64,000 nucleotides of DNA, from positions 1-64,000 of the forward strand of contig JADNRY010000332.1 of NCBI GenBank assembly GCA_015501585.1, given 5' to 3'. A program made the translations under genes and the position numbers. This document shows positions 55,819-64,000 of this stretch, piece after piece; position 1 is the stretch's first letter, and each line of letters begins with the position of its first letter. The DNA is from Rhodocollybia butyracea (taxonomy: Eukaryota > Basidiomycota > Agaricomycetes > Agaricales > Omphalotaceae). The notes below the pieces were generated by a model. That model saw only the letters and a list, made by a program, of their open reading frames with translations, was not told the DNA's origin and did not search any database.

Positions 55819-57966
55819 ATGCCTCCCCTAACTCCGAGAAAACGTCTGCATGAGCCAGAGCCAGAGCCTGCTTCTACTCCAATCCACAATCGCGCAACGA
55901 CAATGCATGGCGCCACGTCGAGCCACTACGTTCTTGACCGAGCTCACCGGGTCGCAGAAAAGGAGATGAGGGATAAATATGAAAAAATAGATATGAGAAA
56001 TTTCTTGGATTTGTTACCAGAGGCCAAAGGTATGCTGGCGGTAAAGTACGACGCTCTGGTGAATATTGCCCAGATGAAAGCGGAAATGCAGCAGTATGCT
56101 CCGTTCGTACATCGACTGTTTTTCGTGGAATCGTTGTGATATCTAATATTATGCAGATAACAGCTATGAAAGACTATCTTTCTCCGGAATGGGTGCTTAT
56201 TAACACATCTAATCACTGTGACGCCTCCTCATTTTCGGCAAAATACTTTTCTTTGTCTGCGATTAAGCCGGATATTGGCTTGTACGAGGCGTCGAAATAC
56301 AACCCGGATTCCACGACTAACTCTGCCTCTGTGGAACTCTTTGGGGAGTTCAAAGTCAAAAAGCACGACGATCCTTTTCCTCCTGCCAAAACTCTTCCTG
56401 AGAGTGCTAAGGATACCCGTGGCCAAATTACCCTCTATCTCAATGCTATTCAGGCTGCGCAGCAAAGGACCCGTGTATTCCTGTTCTTTATACTCGGAGA
56501 CCAGTGTCGTCTTTTTTGCCATTTGCACGCAGGCACGCAGTACACAGATCCATTTAATCATACTACCATGCCTTACCTTCACGAGTTCCTTTGGCGTCTG
56601 ACTCACAGCAGCCCCGCTGATCGTGGCCATGATGTGACCATGGAACCTGTTCTTCCCTGCGATCCAATTTACGAAGAAGTCTCTCAGGTCTTGATGGCAG
56701 GCTTGCAAGGGAATCCAAACTTAAAAGCCTTGCATAAACGCTTTTACGGGGAGGTGGATGTGGTTTATAGAGTAGTTGTCAACCTGTGTACCCTCTATGT
56801 CTACCAACCCTTCACTACCACACACTTGTACCCCGTAGGACAAGGCACACGCTGCTTTGTAGCATTTGACCATGAGAACTGGCACCTCATGCTTCTGAAA
56901 GACTTCTGGAGGAATTGGAAATATGACTCCGAATACGAAACCTACAAGGCTCTGGAGTGCAAAGGGGTTTCTCATGTCCCTCATGCCCTGGCAGGAGAAG
57001 ACATAGCTGGCTGTTTTCAGCAGACCGAAGTTCTCGGAATCAAACTTGTCCACTTCCGTCTAGTGCTTGACGTTGTCGGGGAGCCACTCACCAAGTGTAT
57101 ATCAATGCATCAGTTTGCGCAGATTATTTCTGATGCACTCCAAGGTACAGTGAACCACCCCCTATCTTAGAACATATGTGTTAAATAATGACTATAGCTC
57201 ATTACGAAGCATACCGCAAAGCGGGTGTGCTCCACAGAGATATTTCCTCCGGGAACATCATCTTCTTCAAAAGTCGCGGGTACCTTATTGACTGGGAACA
57301 TTCGATAAAAGTCACTGGGATACCCCCGGCGGCGAGAACAACGGAAAGAACTGTGAGTTACCCTTCTTCTCCCTCTGTTTGAAGATCCTCAATATCCTGT
57401 CAGGGCACATGGCAATTCATGTCCATTAAACTTTTAGAGGACCCAGATTCCCCCCACCAAGTTCGTGATGACCTCGAGTCATTCTTTTATGTCATGTTGT
57501 TCATGGCCAACCGCTATGCATCCGCTCCCTTGACTTCGATTCACATGCGGGCCTACCGAAACAATAAGTTCTCGTGGACTGGGGCTCTCAATGCCTTCAG
57601 AGAAGGAGCTACCGGCAAGAGAGACACCATCGGCCCGGACGCATTCTTTGGGGCTGGAACACACTGCATTTCCAGAAACTCATAAATGAAATAGTCATTG
57701 CTGTTTGCGTCCTATATTGCCCCCCGGAAGACTTAAACGTCATGTTCAGTCCCGAGCTCCTCACTGCCGAGCGAAATTTGGAAAGCCATGAATATATGAT
57801 TACTTGCTTTAGCAACGCTTTGAGGGATGAGTCATGGAGGGCGACTTCTCCTGACTGGGCTGAGCAGGAGATGGCTACCCAGTTTCAGAGTACCGAGGTT
57901 ATATGCAAGAAGTTGAAGATCGGTGCAGAATATGAGCAGTTTGTTACACAGAACAGAGTACTATGA
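55819..57966 (+). CDS. FunK1 fungal-type protein kinase, one frame break
   Basis: Exons 55819-56106, 56157-57144, 57198-57352 and 57404 onward join in phase. The N-terminal third is the FunK1 family's own region. The kinase core shows VLHRDISSGNIIF (catalytic HRD with Asn), GYLIDWEH (the DFG position reads IDWE, as usual in FunK1), GTWQFMSIKLLE (activation and APE region) and DDLESFFYVMLFMAN. The C-terminal helices (LHFQKLINEIVIAV, SNALRDESW) follow in a frame shifted by one at a G4 run near 57655. Without correction the protein stops at 57685 with an altered tail. The core itself is complete, so a truncated kinase may still be made. FunK1 kinases are greatly expanded in mushrooms; their substrates are unknown. 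Confidence 0.85.
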
Positions 57967-58474
57967 CATTGACTCCAAGGAAGACTCCAAGGAAGCTAGT
58001 GGTCGCGCTGCACGCAAGGGGGAGTACCAGATGCTTGCTCCTGCCTTTGGTGAAGCCCAGATCCCTGGGGATAATAACGATTTGGGTGGATGAAGAAGGA
58101 TAGTGGGGAATGATCAGTGGTGTCAATGCTTACTGTGACTTCAGCCTCCCGCTTTATCGTTCTGGAGATTATCTACATCTCCTACCACTTGCGCTTCTCT
58201 TTTGCCTTCGTTTTTGAAACTCCTTCATTTTAATTGTTTGCATTTTCTGTTCAATAAATCGGAGAGACAACAGTTATATCATCTAGTTCTACTTTTTCTC
58301 TGATATTTCGGATTCGTGTCCTAGTACTATATATTCTGCAGCTTAAACAAAGGACTTAGATGATACTATCCAGACCATTGTGAGATATCCGTGTTGGAAG
58401 ATGACCTCTCGATTTACAATTTACGATTCACGTTCATTTTCCGGCAAAATTCCGGCAATAATTAACGCCGCTAG
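57967..58474. other. Intergenic, no clear gene
   Basis: Contains the tail of the kinase gene's 3' region with an AATAAA-like signal (caataaat at about 58253). I see nothing else. Confidence 0.4.
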
Positions 58475-60033
58475 ATGAGTCATTTTAAGCAATGTCTGTA
58501 TCTACCACAAGGTGAGTTCTCAGAGTTTCCTCCTCAGCGCTCAAACCTGAAAGCAAATAGAACAATGTATCAAAATTTGCCTTCATTTTCCCGACTCGCG
58601 AAATCTCACAAAAATTGTCTGCCTGCCAACTTCGAACCGTTTGGACCCAGTCGAAGTTGTACACTACCAGTCCTTCGAGATATAGTCAATATCATAAAAG
58701 ACTGCAAGACTTTTTTTCCATCTCTCTCCCTTCAGCAACTCTTCAATCTGACAACTATCGACCAACTCAATGCTCTTGTCGACTCGACTTTTACAATACC
58801 GTCCGCATCCAATAGTCGATTCTACCCAGACTCAACGTTTCAAATGACCCAACTACACGAAACCGTCAGGATTCTTGCCACGGCGACCCGCGTTGAGGCC
58901 TCCCTTAATTGTCGCCTAAAGTACCACCACACCATCCCTTCTGATAACACTGCTCTACGCGCCCTTTGTAATTTGAAGACTCTGCGTGGGTGTATTAGTA
59001 GGAAAAGGATAGCCATAGAAAATGCTTTGTGGAAAGGCCTCGATGAATATCCGGAGGAGGCAGAGGCCAGGCTAAGAGTTTTGCTGGACTCGGTATGCGA
59101 CATGCTGTTTCTCTCATCCCTCGTCTCAATTGTCCTAGTCATCCTACAGCCCTGAAATAATCACCTCCAAGTTTAGCCACGTTCAGCTCTCCGACTTTTG
59201 GACACTTGGCGTTAACCGTTAGATCAATGACAAAGTTGTCAACTATTTTGTCGGCAAGTGGTGCACTGAATCTGGCACTACTCTTGGGCTCTCCTCATTT
59301 TTCGCTTCTAAGTGCCTTTTTATGTCAAATGACTTTGTTCCCCCAGAGGATGGAATCCTGACACAAACGGACGAGGAAATGATCTCTAAGTGGTGTCATA
59401 AAGCCATAGTAAGTGCTTTTTGTCCCAGGTGTTTGTATGAACTCTCAGTGTTTTCTGTAGCTATCGCAGGAGCTCAGGGACTGGGATAGTGTCTTCATTC
59501 CTATCAACGATAAGCACCATTGGTACTCTGCGCGTATCGATTTCCTTGACCAGCGAATCGATATCTATGACAGTTGGAAGCCTACATGTGTTAACAATCG
59601 AAAAAAACCACCGCTCCTTAGGAAGAACGCTAAGTTGATGTTTTTCATTCCATTCATACTACTACTCTCAAACGTTCAAGTGAACCATTAGCTTTTATTA
59701 TGGGTTACAGAAGTCTTAGGTAGTATTCGAGGCCAAGACATCAACCTCAAAAATAATGTGGACTGTGGGTGGATATTCGATCCCCACTTCGAGGTTTGTC
59801 TTAGACTTGCATCATAATTTCTGCCCGCATTCATCAATTCTCAGGTTCATTTCCAGCCTAATGGGTATGATTGTGGGGTTCACTTATTGTGGCATCTTCG
59901 ACACATTTTGGAATTTCGCCAGGTCAATCTTGGGGACGATTGTCAGCCAAATCATCTCAAATTCACAGATAATATGGTAGGCAAACGTTTGAGGCTGGCA
60001 CATGAGATGCTCTCAGATGCTGGTCTATCCTAG
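58475..60033 (+). pseudogene. Ulp1-type (C48) cysteine peptidase, one nonsense codon
   Basis: A 200-residue helical N-terminal region (58475 to about 59090) leads, through a probable intron, to the peptidase: SHVQLSDFWTLGVNR, stop (59220-59222), INDKVVNYFVGKWC, LGLSSFFASKCLF. After an intron ending at about 59460 come DWDSVFIPINDKHHWYSARI (catalytic His) and IDIYDSW (Asp). Later, after another intron, comes QPNGYDCGVHLLWHL (Gln and nucleophile Cys), with the stop at 60031. All triad residues are in place. The stop replaces what is almost certainly a Trp (NRW-IND), a single TGG to TAG change. Such Ulp1 domains (SUMO-type proteases) are often transposon-borne in basidiomycetes. A decayed paralogue lies at 43092-43884. 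Confidence 0.7.
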
Positions 60034-60782
60034 CAAGTACATATCTGTATATATGGCTGTACGGTGTTGCGTAAAAATAATCAAAGTGTATGTCTTGTGC
60101 AATAGATAGTAGCTGGCTTTTCACTTCGGTTTATCTTGAGAGTGTCGCACTTCTCACAACGTTTAGCTCACATTGTGATAATATGATGTTTGTCATGATA
60201 CATAATCAAAGGTATACTTATGAAGATCCCACTTCCCTGGGCTTCTCGGGGCTTCTCTACAACTTCCCTGGCCTTCTTGGGGCTTCTCTATGACTTCCCT
60301 GGGACTTCTTGGGGCTTCTCTACGACTTCCCTGGGACTTCTCGGGGCTTCTCTACAGCTTCTCTACAACTTTCCTAGGGCTTCCCTGGGAGACATAGATG
60401 ACCTAATGTACATAGGATATCTGGAGAGACTAAAGAACCACAGCAACATGAGGCCCACTTAAAGCAAACCCTACACTTCCTACAGGCACTTCAAAGATAT
60501 AATAAAGAGACATAGGAATTGACCTCAAAACCTAGGGTGCCAAAGTAACTTGGGCACCTTGGATAGCCTCTGCACCATGAGGTGAACCTTGGAAAGCCTA
60601 GGTCAGAAGTGTTTTTCCTGATGGATAAGGAAAGGAAAAACAATCATGAACAGAGAAGTACCTCCCCTTATACCGGCAATGGGCCTGAGAAGCGGGACTC
60701 CTAATAGTAGCAGGGTCAGGCTTCAACAAATTTTGTATTTAAGATGGTAGGCTTGTCTTTCTAAACTCCCTTTTCTACATCA
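60034..60782. other. Intergenic with a tandem repeat
   Basis: Between about 60225 and 60390 a degenerate array of CTTCCCTGGGACTTCTCGGG-type units occurs (about six copies). It is similar in style to the 24.3-kb array. No gene is supported. Confidence 0.5.
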
Positions 60783-61470
60783 TGCTTGAAATCAAAGACG
60801 GAGTGAGTATACACAATCAGATACACTGGAAGGAGCCTCATGCTTGACTTCAAAGGCAACAATCCAATAGAGGGCAACAGTATCCAAGGCTACAAAGCCA
60901 ACGGCACTGTAGCCCAGCAGGTTAGCATCTTGAATCTCCATTTTGCCATAGCTCAAATTGTTTGCACTGGATTGTCAAAAGGAAAAGCAGGACTGCCAGT
61001 ACCTACTCCATCCAAACTAATAACAGTGACGGCCATGGCAATGGTTTCTTCTTTCCGCCTCGCTATGTAAGTTACATCTGTACTCGAAAATCTCTACATA
61101 TTCTTTGAGCTTATAATCCACATAGGATGAGGGTGGAAAGGTTATCTACTTATTACTAGGAGGATTGTGGTTGTCAACCGCATTGATGCCGGAAACAATG
61201 AATACTACAAGTGAGCATTCCCCAAGCTGAATATCCAAGTAGATATTTAACAAGGATGTAGGATTGGTTACACTCTTGGGAGCGACAAACTTGTGTTGGC
61301 TCTTCCTGGTAGCCAAACAGAGGTGAGTTGGGTTAATGAAAAAGTGCTGGCAGCCGTAGTTTAAACTGCTCTTGCAAAATTACAGGTAGCGCTTGCTAAT
61401 GATGCCAAAAATCCCCGTTACCAATGGACCCTTAAGTATGTTGCCACTCTTTGATTCATTGCCATTCACA
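60783..61470 (+). pseudogene. Beta-trefoil (ricin-B-like) lectin relic
   Basis: Exon-like pieces carry the three-lobe pattern of a beta-trefoil sugar-binding protein. VYTIRYTGRSLMLDFKGNN is followed by NSIQGYKANGTVAQQ (Q-x-W type end), then HWIVKRKSRTASTYSIQTNN, then IGYTLGSDKLVLALPGSQ and NPRYQWTLK. Splice sites are recognisable (for example GTAAGT at 61069, and GTGAGT with ACAG at 61322-61385), but the frame is interrupted near 60801 and between the lobes. Fungal proteins of this fold are usually small cytosolic lectins. This copy looks broken, with moderate certainty. Confidence 0.5.
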
Positions 61471-64000
61471 GAAGTGTGGGACAATTTGCAGAAGTGGTCA
61501 ACATGGTTAAACTACGAGAAACTCTTATATTGATGTTGTGAATGTGTTCATATATATGTTGTATCATTCACGACCGAGTATAACACAAGTTTATTGTACA
61601 ACTTCACATCACTTCAAATAAAAACACAAAACCAAGCCACATCATGCCATTTGCAACTAACTTATATCAGCCTTTGTTCAATCAGCTGGTCTATCTATAT
61701 AGCAAGCGGCCTTCAAACAAACCTTGAGCACCTAATAGCAAGGACAGTTTAAGAAAGGAGTGGGGTGGTGGAGAGTGTGCGAGAGTCGTAAAACGTAGTG
61801 AAGAAGGGGGGGGTGATGGAGAGAGCAATCACTAGTGGAGGTTGTTGCAGAATGGTGAATAGAGCTGGAAAGAGCTGGAAAGTGGTGGATAGCTCACCAA
61901 GGAATCACATGTAGCAAGATACCAGTGCTAACCCATTGTCATAAACACAGTTCTCCTCCCCTACCCTTCTTCCCATGCCATTCATCTGCAAAACCTGGGT
62001 TTTGATGAAAGCAGTTCTATTCAGTTGCTATTCAGTCCAAAGCATCTCAGAGCAAGGGTACTCACCGTAGAGCACTCTGAAGTGCTCTGAATTGCTTTGA
62101 CAATTTTGACAGCTTTGGAGCGCTCCAGAGTGCTCCAGAGCAGCCAAAGCTTGTCCCAGTTTTGCAGATATTTCCGCCCCTGCCCAGAGATCGGCAAAGA
62201 GTATTTTGTTAGGAGGAGATAGCAGGGATGGTGGGGTCCGCATGGAATCAAGGAATAGAAGCTTCAAGTTCTAGCTGACCCAGACCGCGTGCTTGAGAGC
62301 GTTAGTGCGGATCCCCCTCACTTGGTAAAGAAATATTCTACAGCAGATACATCTTGGAACAAACACCAGGGCAGCTGGGTTGGCCGAGGAGCGGTGTCTA
62401 ACTCCTTCATTTTGGCAAGTGGGCTTGAACTTTTACATCCACCCTTCAAAATACTACCACACCTACACTGAGCGGAAACAAGGAAAGAAACCTCGAACGA
62501 CTGGCAATGGTGTGATTGGGCGAGGTAGCTCAGAGGATTGAAGGTTGAACTGGTCAAGTAGTGGAAGTAAAAGTGCCTTGAAGGACATGGTGTGAGCATA
62601 TCAATAAGAAATGTTAGATACTACAAGAACAGTGGTAATGGTTAAGAGGAACAATATTAAGTAAAGACAAAGTAAAGACTACACCAGTTTCTTTTAAAAA
62701 AGCCATTCAACAATGTAGCAGCAACTACAAGTTTCACGGGGATTGCCATAAATCCTTCCTAACGCCTTCCAGACATCATCCCGAAAATATCGACGGACTG
62801 CAGTGCTCTGACAAGGTTGTCAATTACAGGCACTAGTCGCTGCATTCCATCCATTTTAAATCCTAGCCTATGCCATATGGTATGTCCGCTTACCCAAGAA
62901 GTGAGATCTTGAGAGCCCAAGTGAAATAGCTCGGGTATCGAGGCCCAAGGTAGAGGGGAGAGGAAGACTCTAACTTCCTTCCATCCAAATGTCCGCTCCA
63001 TGCCGTATGATGTCCTTACATCTAGCAGTTGTGTACTTGGAGCGGATTACTTGGAGGATGACAGCAGTGAGCGGATTACTTGGAGGATGACAGCAGTGAG
63101 CGCTTGATGAATTGATGACCTCTGGATGTTCTTACCACAAACAACTTGAACTGGGTTCAGGATGTGAGATGGTTGAATGTCGATAATCTAGAATTGATAA
63201 ATTTTTAGCTACTGTAGAAGCTTCTGAGAAATATCACGTACCTTCAGCTCTCCCAGTGTTCCAATCCTTCTCCCTTTGTTGCTGATATGCCATTTGAACA
63301 TTGGCAGTTATAGAAACCAATTCTCGACAGAACCAATACAGAACCTTGACGGGGTACAAGCGCCTATGTAAACGCCCATCTCAAGGAGGTATATCCCGGT
63401 CCGAAACCTCCTTCTTCTTCAATGGCAAGTCAGACAGCCACTCCACCCTATGTCTGCAGCCCTTGTGATGCTCTCAAACATTGCATCCTAAGATACTCGA
63501 CAAATATCCCGATCCTTTCCATAGAGAACGCTTTCTGACCCCAATACATTTTTTGTTCATGATAGCTTGTTGAAATTTGGTTCCTCTGCCATTTTTGCCA
63601 ACTCTGGCGTGTCAAACTCGGAGCTCGAGCTTTAATGTCTATTCAAATCAATGGTGGATAGAACTACCAACAGAGAGGGCGCAGGATAGTAAACGCAGCA
63701 GTTGGATCTACCCAAGCTGTCCGATGCCAATATACTAGTTCGAAGACACAGCTTTTTGGGACATTACTTCGTCATTGCTTAGAACAGTCAGAAGTTGGGT
63801 GGCTTTGGGTTTCCGGACGTGTGGTCTGTCGGATTAAGACGTCATTAGAAGTTGACTCGAACTGGGACCAGCGACTAGACAAGATGGTATAAACTCAGAG
63901 CTCAAAGTGGTGCGTCAATTCATTACTTCTTATTCACTATATGTAATTTAAGTACTGTCAGGCTGGACACACGAATACCCAAACTTGCAATTGCCTAATT
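61471..64000. other. No gene seen
   Basis: 2.5 kb with only short frames lacking any signature. The 62021-62267 and 62759-63001 minus-strand frames are not convincing. A 29-bp exact tandem duplication lies at 63041-63098. Confidence 0.45.
63041..63098. repeat. 29-bp exact tandem duplication
   Basis: Two adjacent identical copies of the unit that begins agcggattacttggaggatg and ends acagcagtg. A recent slippage or duplication event. Confidence 0.95.

Noticed and set aside
62520..62600. tRNA-like start GGTAGCTCAGAGG
   Set aside because: No T-arm or acceptor partner downstream.

Overview
This window looks like a repeat-rich accessory region of a mushroom-forming basidiomycete (Agaricomycetes) nuclear genome. 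The evidence is the gene families and the introns. Coding regions are split by many short introns (about 47-60 nt, GT..AG). The families are ones expanded in Agaricomycetes: a C2-TPR-CHAT protein, a NACHT-ankyrin NLR-like protein, a FunK1 kinase, an F-box protein, a TET/JBP-like dioxygenase, Ulp1-type peptidases and a Plavaka-type transposon. All identifications come from reading the sequence and recalling family motifs; no database search was run.

Layout. 1-5.6 kb (minus): a C2-TPR-CHAT gene with two breaks in frame and a 127-bp MITE inside one intron. 6.5-6.9 kb: a fold-back element. 7.5-9.6 kb (minus): a five-exon gene for an unrecognised Pro/Ser/Thr-rich protein. 9.7-15 kb: gene-poor, with one diverged duplication. 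15.2-16.8 kb: relics of an MFS sugar transporter and of galactokinase. 17.4-17.9 kb (minus): a small secreted protein. 19.4-23.3 kb (plus): an intact NACHT protein with 20 near-identical ankyrin repeats, followed by a second MITE copy. 24.8-28.1 kb (minus): a ten-exon lineage-type gene with a frame-scrambling minisatellite. 29.2-31.1 kb (minus): a decayed SPT16 copy. 31.9-33.5 kb (minus): an F-box protein. 33.9-35.7 kb (minus): a TET/JBP-like dioxygenase with a clean four-exon model. 37-41 kb: a long hairpin, a RecQ-type helicase relic, a third MITE copy and an internally deleted Plavaka element. 43.1-43.9 kb (plus): a Ulp1 peptidase relic. 44.8-45.7 kb (minus): a zinc-cluster/coiled-coil gene. 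47.3-53.3 kb (plus): a decayed SLD3 (DNA replication regulator) copy, split by a young LTR retroelement. That element (629-bp LTRs, 5-bp target duplication) carries one 904-codon ORF and no recognisable pol. 54.1-54.9 kb (plus): a small gene with viroplasmin/RNase H1-like repeats. 55.8-58.0 kb (plus): a FunK1 kinase with one frame break. 58.5-60.0 kb (plus): a second, better preserved Ulp1 gene. 60.8-61.5 kb (plus): a beta-trefoil lectin relic. 61.5-64 kb: nothing clear. Four tRNA-like sequences with odd anticodon arms are scattered from 33.8 to 46.7 kb.

Reading of the whole. The genes do not form one pathway. The pattern is a rapidly evolving island. It holds two NLR/CHAT-type candidate self/non-self recognition proteins, transposon-associated enzymes (TET/JBP-like dioxygenase, Ulp1, helicase, Plavaka), and broken extra copies of housekeeping genes (SPT16, SLD3, galactokinase). 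Extra gene copies, nonsense codons explained by single C-to-T changes, and one MITE family next to both the CHAT and NACHT genes all fit this view. The items most worth following up are the pol-less LTR element, its insertion exactly at a splice acceptor, the homogenised ankyrin array and the dioxygenase with possible active-site changes.
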